Below are positions 43,445-52,493 of a DNA stretch of 64,000 bases, in pieces. The DNA comes from an uncultured Isoptericola sp. (GTDB lineage: Bacteria > Actinomycetota > Actinomycetes > Actinomycetales > Cellulomonadaceae), in assembly GCA_947497265.1 (NCBI GenBank), contig CANMFP010000005.1, positions 124,001 to 188,000 of the forward strand. The letters run 5' to 3'. The notes below the pieces were generated by a model, which was not told where the DNA came from, did not search any database, and saw only the letters and a program-made list of their open reading frames with translations. Within the stretch, counting starts at the first letter, position 1, and the number at the start of each line of letters is the position of its first letter. The translations under genes were made by a program, and so were the position numbers.

Positions 43445-44022
43445 GGGCGGTCGGCGGAGGAACCCGCGGCGTCCTCGTCCACCTGCTGCGCGTCGACCGC
43501 GTGCAGCACCCGCCGCAGGTAGGTCATGGTGAGCTGACCGGCGGCCTCGTCGTACTGCGCCTCGTAGCCGTGCTTGGTGTACAGCGCGAGGTTGTGCTTG
43601 GAGTCCTTGCCGGTGAACGCCCAGATCTCGGTGACCTGCTCGGGCAGGTAGTTGAGGATCGCGAACATCAGCGTGGTGCCCAGGCCCTTGCCCTGCTGGT
43701 CCGGGGCCACCGCCAGCCGGCCCAGCGTCGCCTTCGGGCCCTCCACCTCGACGCGGATCGACCCGACGAGCCGGTGGCCCTCCCACGCGCCGATCGTCAC
43801 GATGTCCTCGCGCGCCATGTCCTCGCGCAGCTCCGTGAGCGTCTGCGTCAGCGGCGGGATGTGCGGGTCGTCGTACAGCTGCGCCTCGGAGACGAACGCC
43901 GCACGCCGCAGCGTCAGCAGCTCGCCGGCCTGGTCGTCGGCGACCAGGGCGATCCGGGTGGACTTGTCGGGTGCTGCGGTGCCGCCCGCGGCGCCGTCCG
44001 GGACGGCGGTCGTGTCGCTCAT
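43441..44022 (-). CDS. GNAT-family N-acetyltransferase
   Basis: The 193-residue protein has the GNAT core LRRAAFVSEAQLYDDPHIPP, GSIRVEVEGPKATLGRLAVAP and the acetyl-CoA loop DQQGKGLGTTLMF, then LYTKHGYEAQYDE. N- and C-terminal tails are unstructured-looking. The substrate is unknown. It is the first gene of an operon with the LacI regulator (GTGA overlap) and is divergent from purU across only 29 bases. Why an acetyltransferase is coupled to the ara regulator is unclear; it may be chance. Confidence 0.87.
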   Translation of the reverse strand: MSDTTAVPDGAAGGTAAPDKSTRIALVADDQAGELLTLRRAAFVSEAQLYDDPHIPPLTQTLTELREDMAREDIVTIGAWEGHRLVGSIRVEVEGPKATLGRLAVAPDQQGKGLGTTLMFAILNYLPEQVTEIWAFTGKDSKHNLALYTKHGYEAQYDEAAGQLTMTYLRRVLHAVDAQQVDEDAAGSSADRP

Positions 44023-44051
44023 GGCCCCATCGTGGCAGACCGTGGGCGACA

Positions 44052-44951
<900 letters not shown>

Positions 44952-44954
<3 letters not shown>

Positions 44955-44975
44955 CGCCGACGGGTCCGGGCGTCA
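44952..44975. terminator. Hairpin whose arms are two stop codons
   Basis: TGACGCC (starting with the purU stop) and GGCGTCA (ending with the convergent binding-protein stop) pair across ten bases. It probably serves as a small bidirectional terminator. Confidence 0.45.
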
Positions 44976-46097
44976 GCCGACGGTGATCTCGTCGTCGGTG
45001 TAGTAGCCGCTGTCCACCAGGACCTCATCGATGTCACCGCGGTTGACGGTCGAGACGCCGAGCAGGTAGGTCGGCACCATCTTCACCCCGTTGTCGTACG
45101 TCTCGGTGTCGTTGACCTCGGGCTCCCCGCCCTCCAGGTAGGCGAGCGCGGCCGCGACCGCGGCATCGGCCAGCAGACGCGTGTCCTTGAACACCGTGGA
45201 GTACTGCATCTTCTCGCGGATGAGCTTGACCGAGGCGGCCTCCGCGTCCTGACCGGTCACGACGGGCATCCCGTCGGCGATCTTCGGGCCCAGACCGTCC
45301 AGCGCGAGCGCGGTGATGGCACCCCGCGAGACGCCGTCGTACGGCGAGAGGACCCCGTCCAGCTCGGTGCCGTCGGCGTAGAACTGCGCGAGCAGGCTCT
45401 CCATCCGGTCCTGGGCCAGGTCCTTGGACCAGCGCCACGTCTCGGCCGCGACGATCTCGGTCTGGCCCGACGGCACCTTGACGACGCCGTCCTCGAGGTA
45501 CGGCGCGAGCGTGTCCATCGCGCCTTCCCAGAACATGTGCGCGTTGTTGTCGTCGAGCGAACCGGCGAACAGCTCGATGTTGTACGGGCCCTCGTCACCG
45601 GTGGGCTCGCCGTCGTCGTCGACGACGCCGATGCCCTGCAGCAGCGACGTGGCCTGGGCGACGCCGACGGCGTAGTTGTCGAACGTGACGTAGTGGTCGA
45701 CGCCGTCGCTCTCGAGAAGCAGCCGGTCGTACGCGATGACCGGGATGTCCTGCGCCGCGGCAGCCTTGAGCTGGTCACCCAGACCGGCGCCGTCCACGGC
45801 CGCGATGATCAGCAGCTCGGCACCGCCGTCGATCATCGCCTGCACCTGGTCGGCCTGCTTGAAGCCGGCGGTGTCGTCGCCCGCGTATCGCAGGTCCACG
45901 TCGTAGCCCGCCTCCTCGAGCCCGGCCGCGAGCGTCTGGCCGTCAGAGATCCAGCGCTCGGACGTCTCGGTCGGCATCGCCACACCGATCGTGCCCGCCC
46001 CGCTGGGGGCCTCCTCCTCGTCGGCCCCGCAACCCGACAGGACGAGCGCAGCGGCCGTCCCCACGACGGCAGCGCCCGCTGCCAGTCGTCGATTCAT
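44973..46097 (-). CDS. Second ChvE/XylF-type sugar-binding lipoprotein
   Basis: The 374-residue product has a lipoprotein signal ending in VLSGC, then IGVAMPTETSERWISDGQTL, IPVIAYDRLL, VVTGQDAEAASVKLI and a C-terminal DTETYDNGVKMVPTYLL typical of ChvE/XylF-like binding proteins for xylose, glucose or galactose. It is paralogous to the binding protein at 51088-52245, with the same closing SGYYT element. The ATG at 46097 has ACGGAGGAACG upstream. It lies 89 bases after a single-domain ATPase with no permease nearby, so it probably feeds the permease at 48215-49393. Confidence 0.9.
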   Translation of the reverse strand: MNRRLAAGAAVVGTAAALVLSGCGADEEEAPSGAGTIGVAMPTETSERWISDGQTLAAGLEEAGYDVDLRYAGDDTAGFKQADQVQAMIDGGAELLIIAAVDGAGLGDQLKAAAAQDIPVIAYDRLLLESDGVDHYVTFDNYAVGVAQATSLLQGIGVVDDDGEPTGDEGPYNIELFAGSLDDNNAHMFWEGAMDTLAPYLEDGVVKVPSGQTEIVAAETWRWSKDLAQDRMESLLAQFYADGTELDGVLSPYDGVSRGAITALALDGLGPKIADGMPVVTGQDAEAASVKLIREKMQYSTVFKDTRLLADAAVAAALAYLEGGEPEVNDTETYDNGVKMVPTYLLGVSTVNRGDIDEVLVDSGYYTDDEITVG

Positions 46098-46113
46098 CGC
46101 GTTCCTCCGTTTC

Positions 46114-46169
46114 AGTCCGCCGTACCACGTGCGGACTCCGTGTCTCGATCGCACGCCGTGCGGCGTGCG
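46114..46169 (-). terminator. Two hairpins between ATPase and second binding protein
   Basis: AGTCCGC (46114-46120) pairs with 46131-46137, and CGCACGCC (46150-46157) pairs with 46162-46169. They lie in the 89-base gap ahead of the second binding-protein gene and may set its separate expression. Confidence 0.45.
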
Positions 46170-46186
46170 TTGATCACATCGATCGG

Positions 46187-46942
46187 TCAGGCAGCCCCGG
46201 TGATCGCGGCCAGGATGGACTCGTGGCTCGCGGAGGCGGGGAAAGACCCGTTGTTGCGCCCGTGCCGCATCACCTCGATGCGGTCCGAGACGGCCCGGAC
46301 GTCGTTGAGATTGTGGCTGATGAGGATCACCCCGAGCCCCATCTCCCGCAGTCGCTCGATGTGCGTGAGCACCTCGGCCGTCTGCGCCACGGAGAGCGCC
46401 GCCGTCGGCTCGTCGAGCACGACGATACGCGGCTCGCCGATCAGCGTCCGCGCGATGGCCACTGCCTGGCGCTGCCCCGCGGAGAGGCTGCGCAACGGTG
46501 TGCGCACCGACGGGATGCGAACCGTCAGGTGCTCCAGGAGGCGGCGTGTGTCGACCTCCATCTGCCCGTCACGGAGCATGCCGGCCCGGCCACGGATCTC
46601 CTGTCCGAGGAATACGTTGGCCGTGACGTCGAGGTTCTCGCACACCGCGAGGTCCTGGAAGACGCTGGCCACACCGAGGGCGTTGGCGGCAGAGGGCGAG
46701 TGGATCGTCACCGGCCTCCCCTCGATCTCGACCTGGCCCGCGTCCGGTGTGAGCACACCCGCCACGACCTTGGCGAGCGTCGACTTGCCTGCGCCGTTGT
46801 CACCGACCAGGGCGACGACCTCGTGGGAGTACACCTCGAGGTCGATGCCCACGAGCGCCTCGACGGCACCGAAGTTCTTGCTCACCTCACGCAGCGCGAG
46901 CAGGGGCGAGCGCCGGCGCGTGCCGTCGGTCGGCGGCGTCAT
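46187..46942 (-). CDS. Single-domain sugar ABC ATPase (FrcA-like)
   Basis: The 251-residue protein is one ATPase domain with Walker A VGDNGAGKST, signature SLSAGQRQAVAIA, Walker [11 protein letters not shown] and switch His in LISHN. This half-size form is known in the fructose/ribose group (FrcA); the canonical fused ATPase of the same system is at 49390-50949. The ATG overlaps the ROK regulator stop (ATGA), so both are co-translated. It should pair as a homodimer with a permease, most simply that at 48215-49393. Confidence 0.9.
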   Translation of the reverse strand: MTPPTDGTRRRSPLLALREVSKNFGAVEALVGIDLEVYSHEVVALVGDNGAGKSTLAKVVAGVLTPDAGQVEIEGRPVTIHSPSAANALGVASVFQDLAVCENLDVTANVFLGQEIRGRAGMLRDGQMEVDTRRLLEHLTVRIPSVRTPLRSLSAGQRQAVAIARTLIGEPRIVVLDEPTAALSVAQTAEVLTHIERLREMGLGVILISHNLNDVRAVSDRIEVMRHGRNNGSFPASASHESILAAITGAA

Positions 46943-48123
46943 CGTCCCGCTCCCTCGTCGTCGGTGCTGTCGGGTCGCTCGAACAGGTCGGTGCTCTCCA
47001 GGGCGAGCGCGATCGCACCCTGGAGCTCGGCACGCAACCCTAGCGCGGCCGGCACCACGTCGGGACCACCTGGCCGGCTCAGCACCGTGCGTCGTCGCAG
47101 GGCCTCGCGCAGCGGGGCGAGGAACACCTCGCCCGTCTCGGCCAGGTCCCCGCCGACGACGACGCGCTGCGGCCCCAGGCCGGTGGCGAGCGCCGCGACG
47201 ACACCGCCGACGGTCGCGCCGGCGTCGGCCACGATCTCCCGGCAGCCCGGGTCGTCGTCCTTGGTCAGCCGGACGACGTCTCGCAACGTGAGATGCCCGT
47301 AGCTGGCATACAGCGGCTCCAGCAGGGCCGGGCCGCCGACGACGGTCTCGAGGCAGCCTCGGCTGCCGCAGGCGCAGATCCGGCCGGCGGGGTCGACCTG
47401 CACGTGACCGATCTCTCCGGCGGTGCCGTCCGCACCGCGGTGGACCCGGCCGTTCACCACGAGGCCCGCACCCACGCCCTGCGAGACGTTGACGTAGAGG
47501 AGGTCACGCAGCTCACGCCCGGCACCGAGCGTCGACTCGGCCAGCGCCCCGAGGTTGGCGTCGTTGTCCACGAAGACGGGGCGCGCGAGCCGCTTCTCCA
47601 GGACCTGGGCGATCTGGACGGAGTCCCAGCCCCGCAGCACGCCGCGCAGGCCGACCATGCCGGTGGCGGGGTTCACCGGGGCGGGCAGCCCCACGCCGAT
47701 GCCGAGCAGCTCGCCCAGGTCCGCGCCGACCCGCTCCACCAGGTCCACGACGAGCAGCGCGACGCGGTCCAGGCTGGTGTCCGAGCGATGGTCGGCCGGC
47801 AGGGGCAGGATCTGCTCGGCGAGCACCTCGTGCGAGACGTCGGCGAGGGCGACCCGCAGGTGCCGGTAGCCGACGACGACGCCCGCCACCAGCCCGACAC
47901 GGTGAGCGAGGGTCACCAGCTGCGCCCTGCGCCCCGAGCGGACGGTGCTGCGGACCTCGGCGATCTCGGCCGCCACGAGGTCCTTGACGATCGCCGAGAC
48001 CGTCGCCGCCGAGAGCCCCGTCGCGCCGGCGAGCTCGACCTGGGTGAGGCCACCGTGCCTCTTCACCGCGTCCGCGACGCGGGCGCGGTTTGCCTCGCGC
48101 AGCGACGACTGAGATCCCGCCAT
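46939..48123 (-). CDS. ROK-family transcriptional regulator (XylR-like)
   Basis: The 394-residue product has an N-terminal winged helix (GGLTQVELAGATGLSAATVS) followed by the ROK sugar-kinase-like fold with DNDANLGALAE, VNVSQGVGAGLVVNG and the zinc motif CACGSRGCLE. ROK repressors of this type respond to xylose, glucose or related sugars. It lies between the two parts of the ChvE/XylF-type system and probably controls both. The ATG at 48123 has AAGGGACGG upstream. A strong hairpin separates it from the permease gene. Confidence 0.92.
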   Translation of the reverse strand: MAGSQSSLREANRARVADAVKRHGGLTQVELAGATGLSAATVSAIVKDLVAAEIAEVRSTVRSGRRAQLVTLAHRVGLVAGVVVGYRHLRVALADVSHEVLAEQILPLPADHRSDTSLDRVALLVVDLVERVGADLGELLGIGVGLPAPVNPATGMVGLRGVLRGWDSVQIAQVLEKRLARPVFVDNDANLGALAESTLGAGRELRDLLYVNVSQGVGAGLVVNGRVHRGADGTAGEIGHVQVDPAGRICACGSRGCLETVVGGPALLEPLYASYGHLTLRDVVRLTKDDDPGCREIVADAGATVGGVVAALATGLGPQRVVVGGDLAETGEVFLAPLREALRRRTVLSRPGGPDVVPAALGLRAELQGAIALALESTDLFERPDSTDDEGAGR

Positions 48124-48164
48124 CGGGTGCCGTCCCTTCACGATCCGGAGCGAATGGGGAAGCC

Positions 48165-48198
48165 GGACGGGCGGGTGGGAGGACCCACCCGCCCGTCC
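48165..48198 (-). terminator. Terminator-like hairpin between permease and ROK genes
   Basis: GGACGGGCGGGTGGG and its exact complement form a 15-bp stem with loop AGGA, 16 bases after the permease stop. It may end the first transcript or reduce read-through into the ROK gene. Confidence 0.65.
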
Positions 48199-48214
48199 GC
48201 GGCCGTCATCCGGT

Positions 48215-49393
48215 TCAGCGGGCCACGGAGGCGCGCTTCTTGTTCCAGATGTCGAAGGCGACCGCCAGCAGAAGCACCAGGCCCTTGATGACCTGCTGCA
48301 TCGACTGCGGCACACCCATCAGCTGCATGCCGTTGGACATGACGGCCATGATCAGACCACCGATCATGGCGCCGCCGACACGGCCCACACCACCGGTCGT
48401 GGAGGCGCCACCGATGAAGCAGGCGGCGATCGCGTCGAGCTCGAACATGTTGCCCGCGCCGGGCTGGGCGCTGTTCATCCGCGAGGAGAAGACGACGCCG
48501 GCGATGGAGGCCAGGAAGCCCATGTTCACGAAGATCCAGAAGTTGATCTTGCGCACCGCCACACCCGACAGCTCGGCCGCGTGGCGGTTGCCGCCGACGG
48601 CGTAGATGTGCCGACCGAAGACGGACTTCTGGGTGACCAGCGTGTAGGCGATGATCAGCACGGCGAGGATGATCAGCACGACCGGCAGGCCGCGCGAGGA
48701 GGCGAGCTGGTAGCCGAACCACATGACCACCGCGGCGACCACGAGGATCTTGAGCGCGAACAGCGGCAGGGACTCGACCGACTGCTGGTAGGCGACCTTG
48801 CCCTGGCGCGAGCGCCACTGCGACACGCCGTAGCCGACGACGGCGATCCCGAAGATCACGAGCGTGAAGACGTCGAACCCGTAGCCGCCCAGCAGTCCGT
48901 TGAGGAACCCGTTGGCGACCTCGTAGTAGGTGCCGCCGAACGGCGACAGCGACCGGTTGTCCAGCACGAGGAACGTCAGGCCGCGGAAGAGCAGCATGCC
49001 TGCCAGGGTGACGATGAAGCCGGGGATGCCGACGTACGCGACCCAGAAGCCCTGCCAGATGCCGACGAGCAGGCCGACGACCAGCGCGGCGAGCACACCG
49101 GCCCACCACGGCATGCCCTCGCGGACGACGACGACGGCGGAGACGGCTCCGGTCAGGGCGACCACCGAGCCGACGGACAGGTCGATCTGCCCGGCGATGA
49201 TGATCATCACCATCCCGATCGCCAGGATCAGGATGTAGGAGTACTGCAGGATCAGGTTCGTCAGGTTGGTCGGCGACAGGAAGCTGGGGTGCAGCGCGGC
49301 GAACAGCACCACGATCGCGACGAAGGCGATGAGGATGCCGCTCTGGCGCATGTTCCGGGTCAGGGCGTCCCGGACCGAGGCGATGGCGTTCAT
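48215..49393 (-). CDS. CUT2 sugar ABC transporter permease (GguB/XylH-like)
   Basis: The 392-residue permease has ten or more hydrophobic segments and the CUT2 motifs [20 protein letters not shown] and [18 protein letters not shown]. The extra helices and loop around residues 170-220 ([18 protein letters not shown]) are typical of the longer GguB/XylH type. The ATG overlaps the ATPase stop (ATGA). It is the only permease in the ChvE/XylF-like cluster and likely serves both binding proteins. Confidence 0.93.
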   Translation of the reverse strand: MNAIASVRDALTRNMRQSGILIAFVAIVVLFAALHPSFLSPTNLTNLILQYSYILILAIGMVMIIIAGQIDLSVGSVVALTGAVSAVVVVREGMPWWAGVLAALVVGLLVGIWQGFWVAYVGIPGFIVTLAGMLLFRGLTFLVLDNRSLSPFGGTYYEVANGFLNGLLGGYGFDVFTLVIFGIAVVGYGVSQWRSRQGKVAYQQSVESLPLFALKILVVAAVVMWFGYQLASSRGLPVVLIILAVLIIAYTLVTQKSVFGRHIYAVGGNRHAAELSGVAVRKINFWIFVNMGFLASIAGVVFSSRMNSAQPGAGNMFELDAIAACFIGGASTTGGVGRVGGAMIGGLIMAVMSNGMQLMGVPQSMQQVIKGLVLLLAVAFDIWNKKRASVAR

Positions 49394-50949
49394 GAGGCAG
49401 TTCCGTTCGTGGGCAGGGGCTGGTCGCGCTCGAGGGTCATGAGCTCCATGAGGCGTTCCTGCGTCGCGTCGGCGACGGGAAGTTCACCGGTCATGCGACC
49501 GAAGGCGAGGGCGTACACGCGGTCGCAGATGCCGAGCAGCTCGGGCAGCTCGGAGGAGATGACGACGACCGCCTTCCCCGCCGCGACCATCTTGTTGATG
49601 ATCGTGTAGATCTCGTACTTGGCACCGACGTCGATGCCACGGGTGGGCTCGTCGAGGATCAGCACGTCCGGGTCGGTGTACAGCCACTTGGACAGCACGA
49701 CCTTCTGCTGGTTGCCGCCCGAGAGCGTGCCGACGTCGACGAGGACGTTCGGAGTCTTGACGTTCATCGAGGTCCGGTACTCCTCGGCGATGCGCAGCTC
49801 CTCGTTGCCGTTGATCCAGCCGCCGGGAGCGAGCTGACGCAGGCCCGCCGCGGAGATGTTGTGCCGGACGTCGTCGATGAGGTTGAGGCCGTACTGCTTG
49901 CGGTCCTCGGTGGCGTAGGCGATGTGGTGCTCGATCGCCTCGGCGACCGTCCGCACCTGGATCTCCTTGCCGTCCTTGTAGATCTTGCCGCGGATGTTGC
50001 GGCCGTAGGAGCGCCCGAAGAGGCTCATCGCCAGCTCGGTGCGGCCCGCGCCCATGAGGCCCGCGATGCCGATGACCTCGCCGGCGCGGACGTGGAACGA
50101 CGCGTCGTAGATGATCTGCCGTCCGGCCTGGGTGGGGTGGTCGACGTTCCAGTTCTCGACGCGCAGCACCTCCTCCCCGGGCACGCTCTCGCGCTCCGGG
50201 TACCGGTGCTCGAGGTCGCGACCTACCATGCCGCGGATGATGCGGTCCTGGGTCGCGCTCTCCTCGGTCATGTCGATCGTCTCGATCGTCTGACCGTCCC
50301 GGATGATGGTGGTGCGGTCGGCGATCTCCTCGATCTCGTTGAGCTTGTGCGAGATGATGATGCAGGTGATGCCCTGGTCCCGCAGCGCCCGCAGCAGCTC
50401 GAGCAGATGCTCGGAGTCGGTGTCGTTCAGCGCGGCGGTCGGCTCGTCCAGGATGAGCAGGCGCACCTCCTTCGAGAGCGCCTTGGCGATCTCGATGAGC
50501 TGCTGCTTGCCCACGCCGAGCTGGCCGATGGGCGTGGTGGGGTTCTCGCGCAGGCCGACCCGCTCCATGAGCGTCGCCGCCCGATGGTTCGCGTCGTTCC
50601 AGTCGATGAGCCCGAAGCGGCCGCGCATCTCGTTGCCGAGGAAGATGTTCTCGGCGACGGACAGGTACGGCACCAGCGCGAGCTCCTGGTGGATGATGAC
50701 GATGCCTCGCTGCTCGGAGTCCGAGATCGACCCGAACTCCGCCGTGGCGCCGTCGAAGACGATCTCGCCGTCGTAGGTGCCGTGGGGGTACACGCCCGAC
50801 AGCACCTTCATCAGCGTCGACTTGCCGGCACCGTTCTCACCGCAGATCGCATGGATCTCGCCCTGCTCGACGGTGAGGCTGACGTCGGACAACGCCTTGA
50901 CGCCAGGGAACTCCTTGGTGATGGAGCGCATCTCCAGAATGGTGCTCAT
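49390..50949 (-). CDS. CUT2 sugar ABC transporter ATPase (GguA/XylG-like)
   Basis: The 519-residue fused double ATPase shows [21 protein letters not shown] in the first domain, [17 protein letters not shown], then [25 protein letters not shown] and [17 protein letters not shown] in the second. [10 protein letters not shown] and RQIIYDASF are typical of the MmsA/GguA/XylG group. It sits between the binding-protein and permease genes, overlapping the latter by four bases. Confidence 0.95.
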   Translation of the reverse strand: MSTILEMRSITKEFPGVKALSDVSLTVEQGEIHAICGENGAGKSTLMKVLSGVYPHGTYDGEIVFDGATAEFGSISDSEQRGIVIIHQELALVPYLSVAENIFLGNEMRGRFGLIDWNDANHRAATLMERVGLRENPTTPIGQLGVGKQQLIEIAKALSKEVRLLILDEPTAALNDTDSEHLLELLRALRDQGITCIIISHKLNEIEEIADRTTIIRDGQTIETIDMTEESATQDRIIRGMVGRDLEHRYPERESVPGEEVLRVENWNVDHPTQAGRQIIYDASFHVRAGEVIGIAGLMGAGRTELAMSLFGRSYGRNIRGKIYKDGKEIQVRTVAEAIEHHIAYATEDRKQYGLNLIDDVRHNISAAGLRQLAPGGWINGNEELRIAEEYRTSMNVKTPNVLVDVGTLSGGNQQKVVLSKWLYTDPDVLILDEPTRGIDVGAKYEIYTIINKMVAAGKAVVVISSELPELLGICDRVYALAFGRMTGELPVADATQERLMELMTLERDQPLPTNGTAS

Positions 50950-51016
50950 CTGCGCTCTCGTCCCTCCTTCGGTGGGGGGTAGCGGCCGCGGCGGGAGCCG
51001 ACGGCGGACCCGGGGC

Positions 51017-51055
51017 GGCCCGCCCGCCGTGGCCGGAGCGCACGACGGGCGGGCC
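51017..51055 (-). terminator. Hairpin between binding protein and ATPase genes
   Basis: GGCCCGCCCG (51017-51026) pairs with 51046-51055, around a 19-base loop that can pair further (CCGT/ACG). It follows the binding-protein stop and likely shapes the ratio of products. Confidence 0.55.
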
Positions 51056-51087
51056 TGCCCGCGATGAGTTCGGTCAGGACCGACGGA

Positions 51088-52245
51088 TCACTCCGCGGCC
51101 TGGCCCGACTCGACCTCTTCGGCGGTGTAGTAGCCGGAGTCGACGAGGATCGGCGCGATGTCCTCGGCGAAGACCGTCTCGACCTCGAGCAGGTACGACG
51201 GCACGACCTTGACGCCGTTGTCGTACGTCTCGGTGTCGTTCGCCTCGGGGTCCTCACCCTCGACGAAGGACTGCGCCGCGGCGACGGCCTGCTCGGCGAG
51301 CAGGCGCGTGTCCTTGAAGATGGTCGAGGACTGCACGCCCTGGTCGATCAGTGCGACGTTGGCGATCTCGGCGTCCTGCCCGGTGACGACCGGCAGGCCC
51401 TCCTCGAGGGTCGGGCCCATGCCCGCACCCTGCAGGGCGTTGATGATGCCCCGCGAGAGCACGTCCGCCGGGGCCAGCACGCCGTCCAGCTCCTCGTCGC
51501 TGCCGGTGTACGTGGAGGTCAGCAGGTCCTCCATCCGGCTCTGGGCGGTCTCCAGCTCCCACCGCTGGGTGCTGATCTGGTCGAAGTTCACCTGACCCGA
51601 GGGGACGACGACGGTGCCGTCGTCGAGCAGCGGCTGCAGGATGGACATCGCACCGTCGAAGAAGAAGTGCGCGTTGTTGTCGTCCGGGGAACCGGCGAAG
51701 AGCTCGACGTTGAACGGGCCCTCCTCACCGGTCGGCTCGTCGTTCTCGTCGAGGTAGCCGACGCCACGCAGCAGGGCGTTCGCCTGGGCGACACCCACGG
51801 CGAAGTTGTCGAACGTGGTGTAGAAGTCCACGTTCTCGCTGTCCCGGATGAGGCGGTCGTAGGCGATGACGGGGATGTTCTCCGCCGCCGCGGCCTCGAG
51901 CTGGCTGGTCAGTGCCGTCCCGTCGATGGACGCGATGATGAGGACGTCGACGCCCTCGGTGATCATCGAGTCGATCTGCTGGGTCTGGGTCGGGATGTCG
52001 TCGTTGGCGAACTGCAGATCCACCTGGTAGCCGAGCTCCTCGAGCCCGGCCTCGACGTTGCCGCCGTCCTGGATCCAGCGCTCGTAGGTCTGGGTGGGCA
52101 TGGCCACGCCGACCTTGACGTTCTCGTCACCGTCGCCTGCGGCCTCTTCGGTGCCGGAACCGGCACCCTCGCCACCGCATGCGGTCAGGGTGAGCGCCAG
52201 CGCCGCACCTGCGGCGACCACGCCCATCTTCTTGCCGAGTCGCAT
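51088..52245 (-). CDS. ChvE/XylF-type sugar-binding lipoprotein
   Basis: The 385-residue product has a lipoprotein signal ending in LTACGG, a Gly/Glu-rich linker and a ribose-like binding fold: VGVAMPTQTYERWIQDGGNV, IPVIAYDRLI, VVTGQDAEIANVALID and DTETYDNGVKVVPSYLL. These match ChvE-like proteins that take xylose, glucose, galactose or arabinose; the ROK regulator next door favours xylose or glucose. GAAGGAGCGCGAGG precedes the ATG at 52245. It is the first gene of the operon. Confidence 0.93.
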   Translation of the reverse strand: MRLGKKMGVVAAGAALALTLTACGGEGAGSGTEEAAGDGDENVKVGVAMPTQTYERWIQDGGNVEAGLEELGYQVDLQFANDDIPTQTQQIDSMITEGVDVLIIASIDGTALTSQLEAAAAENIPVIAYDRLIRDSENVDFYTTFDNFAVGVAQANALLRGVGYLDENDEPTGEEGPFNVELFAGSPDDNNAHFFFDGAMSILQPLLDDGTVVVPSGQVNFDQISTQRWELETAQSRMEDLLTSTYTGSDEELDGVLAPADVLSRGIINALQGAGMGPTLEEGLPVVTGQDAEIANVALIDQGVQSSTIFKDTRLLAEQAVAAAQSFVEGEDPEANDTETYDNGVKVVPSYLLEVETVFAEDIAPILVDSGYYTAEEVESGQAAE

Positions 52246-52362
52246 CCTCGCGCTCCTTCTCGTCGTCGAGGGTCCTCCGGCGGCGACCTTCACCACCGGT
52301 GCCCCGTCGGGGCCGGACCGCAGCCTCCAGAAGGAGGCCGGACACAACTTTCCTGTCTTCGA

Positions 52363-52375
52363 GACTTGAAGTCAA
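52363..52375. promoter_or_regulatory. Possible ROK operator/-35 region before the sugar-binding gene
   Basis: GACTTGAAGTC (52363-52373) is a palindrome around a central base and overlaps a TTGACT on the minus strand (52370-52375). The -10 at the right distance is weak (GAAAGT). The assignment to the ROK regulator is inference. The rest of 52246-52493 shows only the hairpin at 52446-52472. Confidence 0.3.
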
Positions 52376-52445
52376 CGCTGGGGCATCACGATCTGATCAC
52401 GACCAACAGAGCGACAGTTCGGACATTCACCCCTAAGGGTCCCCA

Positions 52446-52472
52446 CCTTGACTTCGCCTCGCGAAGTCAAGG
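52446..52472 (-). terminator. Hairpin after the amylopullulanase gene
   Basis: CCTTGACTTCG and its exact complement form an 11-bp stem with a 5-base loop, 22 bases beyond the stop codon. No U-tract. Confidence 0.6.
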
Positions 52473-52493
52473 CAGGGACCGGGTGAACCTGTC

